Shown piece by piece: positions 1 through 10,164 of a DNA stretch of 64,000 bases. Origin of the DNA: Cordilura impudica (lineage: Eukaryota > Arthropoda > Insecta > Diptera > Scathophagidae); NCBI GenBank assembly GCA_963682025.1, contig OY821521.1, positions 95,960,051 to 96,024,050 on the forward strand, in the 5' to 3' direction. The translations under genes were made by a program, and so were the position numbers. Numbering within the stretch: the first letter of the stretch is position 1; each line of letters begins with the position of its first letter. Below the pieces are notes generated by a model. That model was given only the letters and a program-made list of their open reading frames with translations. It had not been told where the DNA came from and made no database searches.

Positions 1-59
1 CAATTTTATTAAACGAAATTAAGCCCTAAAATAACGAAAAAGAACCCAATAAATTTGGG

Positions 60-327
60 TGTTTCTTCATATGAAATTTAACCCAATTTTGTATGGAATT
101 TTTTTTTTTTTTTTTTTGGCGATTTTTCATTTTTTCTTTTGGGTGATTTTTCTTTGGGCGATATTTCCTACCGCCTATGGATTTCCCAAATTAAATTCGG
201 CAACACTTAACGATTGGCTTTGGATTTAGAATATCATTTGCCAATTTTTCATTTCAGATTTTGGAAGACTTTTGGTTTTGGCGTTTTTGGTTTTTGCGAT
301 TTTCGGTTTTGGCGATTTTTCATTTAC
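60..327 (+). repeat. Degenerate GGCGATTTTT-rich repeat, copy 1
   Basis: The words GGCGATTTTT, GGTTTTGGCG and TTTTTCATTTT recur irregularly. The block from about 208 (CACTTAACGATTGGCTTT onward) reappears in the same order at 4086-4255, so this is a dispersed repeat rather than chance low complexity. Confidence 0.6.
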
Positions 328-425
328 ATGAACTCACAGACAGATAGATAGACGGACGGACGTACATCTCTAAATTGACTAATGAAATGATTCCGAGTCA
401 ATCGGTATTGTAAAATGTGTTTGTA
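328..425 (-). repeat. Family G fragment (GACGGACGGAC block)
   Basis: An ACACAGACGGACGGAC-like core is followed by a TAAATTGACT...TCAATCGGTAT segment, matching the interior of the full-length family G copies at 22,805, 42,628 and 57,743. Both ends of the family are missing here. Confidence 0.55.
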
Positions 426-1025
426 AATAAAATAATATAGATTAGGTACTCAGAAAATGTTTAACATAAGAGACCCATTTCATTATATTTTAAAATGTAA
501 TTTTTATTTCTCAATATTTTCCTGCCACAGTTTTAAAAGTTTAAAATTTGATAGCCCATTGAAATGCTTTTGTTACAAATAAACTAAATGCTGTTATAGA
601 ACTTGAGTAAAACTCAATTAACCTCAACGATACCCAAACAGGCAGTTACTTTACCAAACGCACACAATGTAATAAACTTATTTTAATCACCTTTCAGCAT
701 TAACTTTTTGTATTGATGATATTTTATGGCTACGTACTTTATTACAAAAAAAAAAAGTGTTAAATGCACACCACTTAAACAAAACTTTGGTTTATTTTAT
801 GAAGATTCCGAAAAATTTTGGACTTATCGTCCAGGGAGCTGGACCGTTTTTGAAAATTTTCACATTTCTTCCCAACAGTAAAAAAAAAAAAAAATGCTGG
901 TGTCTAAAATGTCAGAGGTTTTTTTTGAAGGTGCACCTAACGATATGATGGACATGTTCAGGCATGTCCGCGTATTACGGAGAGATGTTTAATAAAATAC
1001 TTTATGTTTTATGAATTTTCTAAAG
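426..1025. other. AT-rich DNA, nothing recognised
   Basis: No coding or repeat signature found beyond A/T homopolymers at about 747 and 880. A 63-codon open stretch at 757-948 is low complexity and shows no family resemblance. Confidence 0.5.
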
Positions 1026-2175
1026 GGTGTTTTTCTCTAGAACGATAGAACTTTAAATTGTTAGAAATAACACAAAAAGTTAAATTTTAATCAAAACATT
1101 TCTCTATTCGAAAGACCAATACATGGCATTAATATTTAGAAATGATTTTGGGTAAATGGCCACCGCGGCTGCGCTAGACGAATGGGATGTTGGACGTGCA
1201 ATTTTGGGATAATTTTTGAGCATTACTGACCATATGTCACGAACAATGTTGGCCTCCAAGGCGTCAATTGTTGCTGGTTTATTAGCATAAACCGATGTCA
1301 AATCGCCCAATGTTGGAGGTCAATTGAAAGGTCCATTTCTCGAAATAAACTTTTCTTCCAATTTTGATTTCAATAAGTCGATGGTTTTGGTCGCCATATG
1401 ATATGTAAAGCTATCCTGTTGCAACCAAATGTTGCACGAATCAATGAACATCCATATTTTAAAACAAAATATTATTGATCCTGGTGTGCGGTAACGATCT
1501 TTATTGACCGTAAAGTGAACTCCGATTTAATTTTTGAAGAAATAACGTCCGATTATACTACCGGCTTTTAAACCGCACCAAACGATGTATTTTTAGTATG
1601 TAGGGTCTGTTGTGGATTGGTCTCCTTCAGACGCTGCAATTCAGTTTATAAAAAAACCCGTTAAGCTAAAAATGAGCCTCATAGCTGAACAAAATTTTGC
1701 GATAAAACATGGGGTCATTTTCCAAGTGCTCTAGAGCCCAATAGGCGAAAGAACGACGCATTTGATGGTTTCGTGGCTTTAATTGCTGCACCAGTTGGAT
1801 CTAATGCGGGTGTAGGTCAAGATCTGTGTGCAAAATTTTTCACGCAGTGGATGGACAGGGCTCTAATTTCTGCGACCGACGACGAATCGATTAATATAGA
1901 TCTTCCTACAAACTTTCGTTTACAGCGGTGATATTCCCTCAGTACGCATATTCCTTCATCGTGCTGGTATTATTGCATCATTTACTGCGTATGTTGCATG
2001 AAATCTATCCACAGTGTGTCGGATGGCTTGCTCAGTTAGACGATTATGTGCGCCATAAAAATCATGAAGTTGTCTATAAGTTACGCCAATCGATGACTGG
2101 TAAATGACAAAATTTGAGCGCAGTATGACAGTCCGTTTGACAGCTAACCCTTTCGTATTGGTATCTAACCAAAAA
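1026..2175 (-). pseudogene. Mariner transposase relic (DD41D, rosa-like)
   Basis: Read on the minus strand, pieces in shifting frames follow the order of a DD41D mariner transposase: an N-terminal helix-turn-helix region near 2170-1960, a block near 1700 resembling the segment before the first catalytic Asp, a WLQQDS motif near 1420 (second Asp region), then ISRNGPFN and YANKPATIDALEANI near 1340-1240. The last motif is close to YANKPETIDALKDNI in the better-preserved copies at 31.7 and 59.9 kb, but the rest differs enough to be a separate lineage. Many stops and frameshifts make it non-functional. The termini contain GGGTGTTTTT (1026) and a rough inverse match near 2172; no convincing TSD was found. 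Confidence 0.75.
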
Positions 2176-2431
2176 AAAAAAACGCCATTTAGGAAGATGT
2201 TCAGTTTTTGTAGATCAGATCAATATCTTTTAATCTTATTCAATTTAAGTGGTAAGAATGGAATAGTTTAAAGTCGGACGCACAAACGTTCAAAATGATT
2301 CGGTTACTGGGTTAGATCGGAATATTAAAAAAAAAAACGAGAATATTTAAAGCCATGTTATCTAAGTACATCCACCTTATTTAACGTTCTGTGGAATTTA
2401 TGAAATTCTTATGAGAAGAACATTTTTATTA
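2176..2431. other. Unassigned AT-rich spacer
   Basis: Contains a poly-A run and a weak family G-like motif near 2275-2325, otherwise nothing recognised. Confidence 0.4.
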
Positions 2432-2545
2432 TCTATTATATTAATAGGCAAGGCGATTTCTTGTGACCGATGTAAGTTTCACAGTTTTACCCCGAATTTG
2501 ATAAAAAGATTTATTATTTGAAAGGTATTTCAAACCAAATTTAAA
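2432..2545 (+). mobile_element. Helitron-like family X, 5' fragment
   Basis: Starts TCTATTATATTAATAGGC after an A and continues through the GGCGATTTCTTGTGACCGATGT block found at the 5' end of the complete copies at 33,656 and 36,298 (opposite strand). The 3' half with the hairpin and CTAG end is absent. Confidence 0.65.
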
Positions 2546-2674
2546 TGCTGTACGAAATAGTGATATCTCGAAATGTGTACGAGTATATACTGGTACAATA
2601 GCTAGAAAAAGTATCCGTTCGCTTGAAGATAAAAATTTTAATACAAATATTTTGAATTACGATCATTTTACCAT

Positions 2675-2762
2675 TGTTTTTCAAAAAACTTATGTCACGT
2701 AGAAATGGAAAGGTCTGTTAGATCGATTTTATTTTAGTAGAAGACAAACTTGTTTGAATAAA
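2675..2762. repeat. Inverted repeat matching 6310-6497 (Tc1-like end)
   Basis: The reverse complement of this segment matches 6310-6365, including the 20 bases TTTGTCTTCTACTAAAATAA, and again 6472-6496 around ACGTxACxTAAGTTTTTTGAAAA. It is most simply the far end of the Tc1-like element whose transposase relic lies at 5434-6285. The right copy carries about 100 bp not present here. Confidence 0.6.
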
Positions 2763-2770
2763 GTTGATCT

Positions 2771-3635
2771 GACTTAATTATATTTCCAATGAGTAGTAAA
2801 ATCAACGAATTCATGTTAATAATTATCCTAAAGCTTAGAAATGAAATGAAATCTTTATGTGAATTAGCTCGGATAATTCTAAACTACAATTGCACCCAAT
2901 AAATTGTGTCAAAACCTCCTTCTGGTCAGCCCTCCATGAAGATGTCGTTTCACGTAAATATGAAGCGTTTTTAGTAGAATATGATAACCATACGGTACTC
3001 AAATGGTTATTAAGTCGACTTAGGCGGTCATCGCTTGTGACCACAGATTTCATAGTTCTCTTACTTACCACGATAACATCGTTTCAAATCGAACACTATC
3101 CAAATCTAAACGATGATTACAATCGGGACAGTACATTTGTCTCAAACAACTTATATTAGGATTATCCAGTTCTTGAGTGCGATCATTTTTGATTGCACTT
3201 ATTGTAGCATATTTCTGTCAATGGTCAATTTTACCCGTCTGCTCATGTTCCTTTAAATCATTTATACTATAAGATTTCGTTAAACAAGAAGCAGATTCTC
3301 TTAAACGTAATTGGTTAATTTCATTTTCTATATCCAGTATTTGTTTATTTAAGTTAATTTCGATCATATCTTTATCTTCTATCATTTTTATTAACAATAC
3401 TAGTGAAGGTTTTTCTTTCCCTTTCAATCAACCGTTTTTTGCAACAGTCAAACCGCGTTTGAATCATTGATGTATCGATAGCAGTTGTTGAATTTGTGGT
3501 ATTTTTCGTTTTATTTATTACTAAATGTAACCCGATGTGCTTCGCTACCCCTTCCCCCCAAGCGTAACGAAAGGGCTCACGCAAAGTTCCAAGGCTCCCA
3601 CTATTACAGTAATTCAGATATATCACATTTAATAT
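2771..3635. other. Unassigned sequence between the two Tc1-like ends
   Basis: Overlapping 60-90 codon open stretches occur on both strands around 2835-3430, but none shows a family motif. The words CGGTCATCGCTTGTGACCAC near 3025 recur near 20,030, so at least part is repetitive. Function not recognised. Confidence 0.4.
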
Positions 3636-3805
3636 TAAGTTTCTATGAGAGTGCCACGCGCATTTGTCCAATCCCACCCATTTTTGTGTCTGACTACTCA
3701 CGTTAATAATATCATAGTACTTAATATACATACATATATATGATATTAAAAATTTACTTTGTATGGAAGGTGTCACGCCCACTAAAAATACAGCACGTAG
3801 CACTT
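3636..3805 (-). repeat. Family Y unit (GGGCGTGGCACC type)
   Basis: The minus strand gives GTGGGCGTGACACCTTCCAT, AAAGTAAATTTTTAATATCAT and a TATTAACGTGAGTAGT block. These are the parts of the roughly 140-bp units tandemly repeated at 34.3-35.0 kb. Confidence 0.6.
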
Positions 3806-4079
3806 CCAATATCCGCTGTAAGACTCTGTAAAAATGTCAGGAAGATCAGATGAGTAGTTACGGAAGTTACCTCCTACAAACAAACAAACACACATTACCT
3901 CTTTATTATGCTGGTATAGAAGTATAGATTAGTAAAGATTTTTTTATTTCGATACTTGCTGATATACAATGTTTTTTGTTTTTTCACTCGGTACAACAAT
4001 TATCAGATTTTTCGGCGTTCCTACCCTGGAGCGAGGTACATGTAGCTGCCCATGAGAAGAACATGGTTGTTCCAAATTA

Positions 4080-4255
4080 GATCAGGCAGCACTTAACTAT
4101 TGGCTTTGAATTTAAAATATCATTTCGCAATTTTTCTTTTTAGCGATTTTTGATTTTGCCCATTTTTGATTTTGAAGATTTTTGTTTTGTGGGCGATTTT
4201 TATTTTTCGCGATTTTTGGGTTTGGCGATTTTTGATTTTGGCGATATATTTTCCA
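4080..4255 (+). repeat. Degenerate GGCGATTTTT-rich repeat, copy 2
   Basis: ACTTAACTATTGGCTTTG followed by multiple GGCGATTTTTGATTTT words, collinear with 208-327. Confidence 0.6.
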
Positions 4256-4385
4256 CGACAAATCACATTGATTTGTCAGTCAAAATTTTGCAAAAAATAA
4301 GTAACTTTCTCAAATATGGTCAGGATCGGTCCATTTTTCGACCAAGTCCTCATATAAATATAGCGTCCGATATTTTTTTTTTTTA
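4256..4385 (+). repeat. Family G fragment
   Basis: Contains the family G interior: TCAAATATGGTCAGGATCGG and a CCTCATATAAATATAGC block matching 43,190-43,260. It ends in a T run; both family termini are missing. Confidence 0.6.
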
Positions 4386-4537
4386 ATTATTGACCAACAC
4401 TCAGTGCATTGTGTTAATATCAGGCAAATAGGTTATGGGATGGAGGATAGCGGGAGTAGTGTTAGATTGTAACTGTCAGGAAAGGCTTGTAAACGAATTT
4501 TCTCAGTAATGCGTTGGGCGGTCAACTGGACAATACA

Positions 4538-5265
4538 CTACAAACGGATGTAATCTACCAGAGAAGCGGGTAGAGCCAACTGAAACTCGGGCACTTGGAA
4601 TAAGTTCGCTAATCTTAGAAGGACATTTCCCATGGTAGTATCTAAGAGCAGTGCTACACAACCCACATTCCGACGATGTTCCAATGAGTCAATAGAGTTG
4701 GATACCCTACTGTCATTAATGAGCTTCATTTCCCTCCTTTGCACGCGGTCCAGTAGCTCCAAAATAGACTTAGAAGCTCCTGTCGGATGTAAGTGACACA
4801 AGATACTTGAATGCTTCTTTGAAAAACATGCTTGTTCCGACGAACATTATAATGAATTCTCATGCCCAGAACGTGAAGATTTTCCGATTCCTCAATACCT
4901 GTACCACCCATATATACCGATGACATTGTTAAATCTATGGTCCTATGGGCCAACAAACAACACTGAGTCTTCTGAGCAATGAAGTCAACCACTTTACCCC
5001 ACTCGGGGCTTGCTAACAGTTCTTAATTGAGTGTATCATTCATTACCCGCCTTGTGCCACCAACCTCCAAAGGGCTTGGCTACAGTTGAAGGAAACTGAT
5101 TGGCAAATATTGCTGTTATCTGCGAAAGTATATAGAATTGAAGGTTTGACCAAGAAGGTCATTCAGAAGGAGAAGTAAAAGAGAAGGAGAACGACCAAAA
5201 CCTTGGGCTACTCCCGAATTAAGCTGAAAAAACATTGGATGAGACCCCATCAATAACAACACTTA
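4538..5265 (-). pseudogene. Non-LTR retrotransposon RT relic
   Basis: Minus-strand fragments follow the order of a non-LTR reverse transcriptase and its C-terminal extension. A degraded NSGVAQGFG (RT PQG region) lies near 5215. A remnant of the FADD catalytic region near 5110 is broken by frameshift and stop. Then come RVMNDTLN and VVDFIAQKTQCCLL near 5030-4960, and ASKSILELLDRVQRREMKLI with DSRVSNSIDSLEHRRNVGC at 4780-4660, which is typical of the post-RT thumb region of arthropod LINEs. At least three frame changes are needed, so it is dead. Endonuclease and 5' parts are absent. It sits inside the interval bounded by the Tc1-like inverted repeats. Confidence 0.75.
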
Positions 5266-5304
5266 TTGTGCGGTCTCTGAGAAAATTCGCTATAAATCGA
5301 GAGA

Positions 5305-5433
5305 AGTCAAGTGGTTTATGCTTATTTTGTATACCCAATTGGACCTAAGTAATACCAATTTTCTAAACGCAAGGTATAGGGTATCGCATAGTCGGTCTAG
5401 ATTGACTATAATTTTGTTACTTGTTATTATTAT
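5305..5433 (+). repeat. Family G 3' end fragment inserted in Tc1-like relic
   Basis: Carries GGTATAGGGTATCGCATAG, a degenerate copy of the AGTCGGTCTAGACCGACT palindrome, and the terminal GTTACTTGTT. The Tc1-like reading frame stops being recognisable exactly where this family begins (about 5433), so it probably truncated that transposase. Confidence 0.7.
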
Positions 5434-6285
5434 ATTCTTTGGGGTTAATTTATGCTGATGGATTCTGAGCTCCAGTAAATCCCACAAATGCTCTATAAGA
5501 CTTATATCGGATGCTTAGTGTGGTGATTTACCTTGATTTGTAGTAGTGTAGAGCTAGCACAGCTTGATATTGTGCTCCTTATGTTTTGGATCATTATCCT
5601 GTTGGAACCAAAAATCTTCTCCCATGCCAAGTTGCTGTTCTCTTTGCTTTAAAATGTTTATGTATTTAATTTCATCTATTAGATACTCAATAAATATGAG
5701 TTTATCTTAACCGTTGGCAAAGGATTATCTTTATCTAATTCAGTTCCACATTTCGCCAAACTAAATATTTTCGTTTAATGCCAAAAATGCAGAACTCCCT
5801 TTTATCTGAAAACACTCTCAAAATTGATTTGTAACCCCATACGTTTTTTCTGTTGATATCGGAAATTAATCGCTAACTACGTGTCGTAAGGCCAGGATAG
5901 TCGGATCTTTTTTTATTATTTTGTGAAAGGTATTTTCATGGATGTCTTTACCGAAGGATTCTCTGATTTCACAACTAATTGAGGAAGCAGTTGTTCTGGG
6001 ATTCTGTTTTACTAACGCCAAAATAGTTCGCTTTTCGCAATCGGTTAGTTGGGCAGGGCAACCACGAATGACGTTTTGATCAAATTGAACTTTGTAGTCT
6101 TGAACGATGTACTGCACTGACCAGTAGATTTTGCTTGTGGTCCGAGCAGTATCAAAGATTTACCCTCATTTCTAAGCTTTCGGATAATATTTTTCAGCAC
6201 CATTTTATTTGATTTGGGGCTTATTTCTAAGCTTTCGGATAATTTTTCACAGCACCAATTTATTTGATTTTGGGACTCCAAAAAA
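5434..6285 (-). pseudogene. Tc1-like transposase relic
   Basis: Minus-strand order matches a Tc1 transposase: N-terminal HTH pieces (EKLSESLEISPKSNKMVLKN near 6250-6180), a second HTH block with CPAQLTDCEKRTILALVKQN (6060-6000), a degraded FSDKREFCIFGIKRKYLVW at about 5815-5750 covering the first catalytic Asp region, FQQDNDPKH near 5600 (second Asp), and LWDLLELRIHQHKL at 5485-5440 (after the final catalytic residue). Stops and frameshifts separate these blocks. A 54-bp tandem duplication (6171-6278; both units start TCTAAGCTTTCGG) doubles the first HTH segment. The C terminus is lost at the family G insertion. Flanking inverted repeats at 2675-2762 and 6310-6497 are the likely termini. Confidence 0.8.
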
Positions 6286-6299
6286 TTTTAATTAAATCA

Positions 6300-6497
6300 A
6301 ATCATGGTCATACAAACAACTTTGTCTTCTACTAAAATAAGGTCGATGTAATAGACCTGTGCGTCATTGCAAAATTCGTGGGATTTCCGTAACTGTAAAC
6401 GTACGAATATTAGAGTTGCCATACTGCGTTTTTTGAATTATAAACATAACAAATTTAAGTAGAACGTTACGTAAGTTTTTTGAAAACAAAAAATATA
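6300..6497. repeat. Inverted repeat partner of 2675-2762
   Basis: Matches the reverse complement of 2675-2762 in two blocks (6310-6365 and 6472-6496) separated by about 100 unmatched bases. It lies immediately upstream of the Tc1-like transposase start, where a terminal inverted repeat is expected. Confidence 0.6.
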
Positions 6498-7105
6498 ATT
6501 CGCAATGTGTCAATGGCAACATATTTTGTTAAGTAGCAAGTAGCAAGTGTAGTTTTTTTTTTAGTAATTCTGTCATGATGTACTCGTATTAATTTTTATT
6601 TTTTGCTTTGCATTATATAAATTTCCTCCCTAGAATTATCAAACCACTTTCATAGATATGTTCATATACACATACACAAAACATACTGAGTTAGAGTTCA
6701 TACAACAACATTCATATACAACAACAGGAAAGTCATAAGTCAACTTAGATTAAACGCATGATTTAACACAGTAACAAACAATATTTATTTGCAATTTTCA
6801 AAAGGCTGCAAAGCAGCGAACTGTCTGAATCGAATGGAATGCGAGTATGGTTTGATAGGTGGATGATTGATTATATAAATTTGTATACATTATACATATA
6901 TGCTGTTATACATAAATATATAAATAATATATTGTATTGTTGTTAGAGTGTTAACATTTACGTTGATTTTGATTTTGTAACCACTGCATTCTACAAAACT
7001 TGAGTTATGTGTGGCTTAACAATATTTTTATAATCCTGCTACATCAAGATTGGTGTCATTCAGTTAATATAGATCTAAAATTTTAATTTTAGTTGTAATT
7101 TTGGC
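6498..7105. other. AT-rich spacer, nothing recognised
   Basis: Short tandem AT tracts and TATACA words around 6880-6940; no coding or family signal. Confidence 0.5.
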
Positions 7106-7107
7106 AA

Positions 7108-7830
7108 CTTTTATACCCTATACCACTACGCTATCAGGTTATAATGAGTTTGTAAATAATATAATATATTAATATATAACTAACAATTTCTATGCAACTT
7201 TCAACTTAGCCAATTCACAAACCAACACTTTTTGGTTTATTATTATGTGAATGAAGATGACAAACTCATTAAAAAACACATTGACAAATTTAATAAACAC
7301 ACACATAGCATATGTATAATTTTATGTATGTGTTAGTAGCAACTTTAAATGCAATTTACCCAAAATAAAGGAAAAAATTTAAAAATCTGTAAATCTGGCG
7401 AACAGCAAAAAACAAATACCTTTCAAATAATATACGTTTGGTCAAAAGCGGGATAAAACGGTAGAACAAAAAATCGCCTAGCCTATTAATATTATAGATA
7501 ATATAATGAGTTTGTTGGTGAAAATCCGTCGATGTTCCGACCTAGTCCCCATACAAATGATCGCTATGAGATCGACATAAATTACCATAAGATCCAAGTG
7601 ATAGATATATCTCGATCAAATTGCGTTTGCGCATATTTATTATATCCATGAAACCTATTGGACAATTCATAGTCATAGCCCCCATATAATGCTGCTCCCC
7701 GATCTTCACTTAGAGCTAAAAAAAAAAATATTGCACAAATTTTTCTCAAATTTGGGTTATATATGTTTTTGCCAGAAGTAAGTGACTTTACCAAATATGT
7801 TCAGGATCGATCCGATATGAAAAGTTAAAA
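7108..7830 (+). repeat. Family G copy, interrupted by a family X element
   Basis: It begins TTATACCCTATACCACTA, is broken at about 7141, and resumes at about 7501 with GGTGAAAATCCGTCGATGTT and the usual GACCTAGTCCCCATACAAAT, GATCTTCACTTA and CAAATATGTTCAGGATCG blocks in family order. The palindromic 3' end is missing. Confidence 0.75.
7154..7498 (-). mobile_element. Helitron-like family X copy, 3' end degraded
   Basis: Minus strand starts TCTATAATATTAATAGGC at 7498 and contains the family blocks CAAACGTATATTATTTGAAA, TACATAAAATTATACATATG and GTGAATTGGCTAAGTTGAAA. The terminal hairpin and CTAG are not preserved. A 13-bp direct repeat ATAATGAGTTTGT flanks it at 7141-7153 and 7501-7513, which is not expected of a Helitron (see findings). 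Confidence 0.7.
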
Positions 7831-7873
7831 ACAACAATCAACCAAACACATATCTATGAGTATATGCACATTA

Positions 7874-8574
7874 GCGCGGGACGATTTGAAAATCGCCCAA
7901 GTGACAAGGAAAACCGTATTCTAGGGTTCAAAATAAGGAACTTTGCCCGAGGAACCATACCACTAAAACGAATTCTGATGTCCTGACTTTTGACCTGTCT
8001 GTTTGTCTGACTCACTTTGACCCATTTAGAGTGCCCCAATCGAGTCCAAATTTATGATTGACCCCCACTAACTTTGGAGGGCCGACCCACCCATGCCAGT
8101 GGCACACCCCCTGGAACCCCCCGGGGGTTCCCCATACAAACATTTCAAAAATCACAATTTTTTATTTAGAATTGGGCTGACTATGTTTGATTTAATATTA
8201 GAATTAACACTCATACGTATACGTATCTTCTACTTTGCTAATAAATAATAGTCATACGCCTTGACTATGTTATGTTATTCAAGATCGATCGGATGAGCGT
8301 AAATTATTTTCAGACCACTCCGTGACTATGCGTGACTCTACCCCAAAATTAATCTGTAGTCAGAAAAAGACTATGGGCCAAGTTTCAGATCAATTGCATG
8401 AGGGGGGGAATCGGGTTGCCCCATGGCAGACAGACAGACAGGTCAAAAGTCGGGACATCAGAATTCGTTTTAGAGGTATGGTTCCTTGGGCAAAGTTTCT
8501 TATTTTGATCCCTAGAATATGATTTTCCTTGTAACTTGAGCGATTTTTTTGCCTCCCTAACAATCGACCCGGCC
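7874..8574. mobile_element. Foldback element with TA target sites, copy 1
   Basis: The ends are TA-GCGCGGGACGATTT and AATCGACCCGGCC-TA, matching GGGCGGGTCGATTT of the larger copy at 51,882. Inverted arms of about 150 bp share GTGACAAGGAAAA, GGAACCATACC and CGAATTCTGATGTC. The inner left arm holds the GTGCCCCAATCGAGTCCAAA and CCCCCTGGAACCCC block. The inner right arm holds one reversed unit of the 123-bp minisatellite type (GTCACGCA words near 8325). The core at 8200-8270 provides the empty site for the nested element at 52,207. Non-coding; mobilised in trans if at all. TA duplication suggests a Tc1/mariner-type transposase (inference). Confidence 0.8.
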
Positions 8575-8811
8575 TAATGCACATGTTCTGTTTCGTATAA
8601 ATATTTTTCACTATTTTTAGTATTTTATATAAAAGTTTATCGGAATATCTTCACATATTTGTACTTCATTCGTATCCATCAACCGATATTTTACAATATT
8701 ATCTTAATGTATCGAGTCGATTTGTTATGAGGATCGAGAATATTATATACAAACGGAATAAAAACCTGATACATACCCTCTGCACAGTGGTGCACTGTGA
8801 ATCATAGTATA

Positions 8812-8895
8812 TTCAGGGCGTATGCTTATTATTTATTAGTAGAGTAAAAGAGATGTGTACGTGTGAGTGAAATATTAAATCATACAAGCATGAGT
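8812..8895 (-). repeat. Relic of foldback-element core
   Basis: GGGCGTATGCTTATTATTTA followed by TTAGTAGAGTAAAAGA and AAATATTAAATCATAC. This is collinear with the core of the foldback elements at 8,270-8,190 (reverse) and 53,284-53,350. Confidence 0.55.
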
Positions 8896-10160
8896 ATTGT
8901 TTATTCAATTTTTTTACATGGATATATTAATAAAAATTATTTTTGATGTGTAAACATCTATACGTGCAGGTGCGTAAATTTCTATTTCACAATACAATCA
9001 CGAAAACAGCGTAACATGTGAGCTCACATGCTATGCTGTAAGCCGTAAGACAAATCGGTGTGACTTATGATTGCATTGGTGAAAAAATTATGATATAAAA
9101 TTGTTTCAGCTAATTCAACAACCCTTTGCTATAAAACGACAAAAATTTCACAATATAAACGTAACACATATACATAATTCAACAACCCCACAAGTATAAC
9201 CAGAGTCCCTGCAGTTGTTTGCTACAAGTGATACATAGATGACGCTTTCTGTTTGATTTTAAAAAAGTGACATAAAAAAATCTTTAATTACTAGATGTTT
9301 ACACATCTTCCCTGTGATCGGACTCACCTGTTTTTTTAAGCCTTATCTAAAATTTTGCTGAAGAATAAAGTGATATCTGAAAAACGAAGCAAACAAGCAT
9401 CAGTATAAGGAAACAATTTAAAATGTCATAAAATTTGGCCTCAGAAAGCCAAACCCTTTGAAGAACTTATTATACTGGCGTAGTACTTTGCACAGTGTTA
9501 TCATCACAATGGATTATTTGAATTATTTTTCCAATTGGTTTTTTAGGATTGAAATTAAAATAATTTCACAAAAGTAAACTTCAGTAAGAGTGTGAGCATA
9601 CATCGATAAGTCCACCTAAAGTTACAAATTTTATTACATTTACATTTTGACTAAATTTGAAAATATGAAAACATAAACTACATACAAACTTGATAAACAT
9701 ATAAATAAAGTGAAACAACAAGGTATGTAAGCACAACAGTACCGTATGCCGTATTTCGAAGTGAAACTGCGGCAGCTTCGAATTGAAAAAGATAATTATA
9801 GTCGGGCTAGGCCTACTATACAATACTTTATAATATGAGTTCCGAAAAGGACCTTAGAACTATAAATCACACTGAAGTGGATTTTTCGAACTTATTGTCT
9901 GCAGGTATGTTTGGTAAATTTCGGATGTGACAAGGGACTAGGTCCAAAAGTTATGAGAGGCCACTTATATCTTATAAAATTATATACTAGGGCCGATAGA
10001 TTAGTCAGTGGACTTCCGTTTATTTGAAGCTCCCTCATAATACCTTCAAAAGTAACTCCGTTCCTGTCAATTACCATTTGTTTATAGATTTCTGTCAAAT
10101 TTTAAGATATCTCCGTCATAGTGATTGTGTTTGGCAACTATTCGAAGTAGATTCTCATAA
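8896..10160. other. AT-rich DNA, nothing recognised
   Basis: No family match seen. An AAGTGAAACTGCGG word at 9759 recurs at the ends of the small foldback at 57,081. Short open stretches at 9581-9823 and 9892-10,098 (minus) look non-coding. Confidence 0.45.
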
Positions 10161-10164
10161 CTGA

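Noticed and set aside
2835..3159. Overlapping frames on both strands (78 and 89 codons)
   Set aside because: Neither strand shows a recognisable domain and each is the shadow of the other. Part of the sequence recurs near 20 kb, so I left it as unassigned repeat-like DNA.
3372..3809. 145-codon minus-strand open frame
   Set aside because: Its middle is the reverse of the family Y unit and the translation shows no motif; an accidental frame through repeats.
4150..4386. 78-codon phenylalanine-rich frame
   Set aside because: Translation of the GGCGATTTTT low-complexity repeat running into family G sequence.
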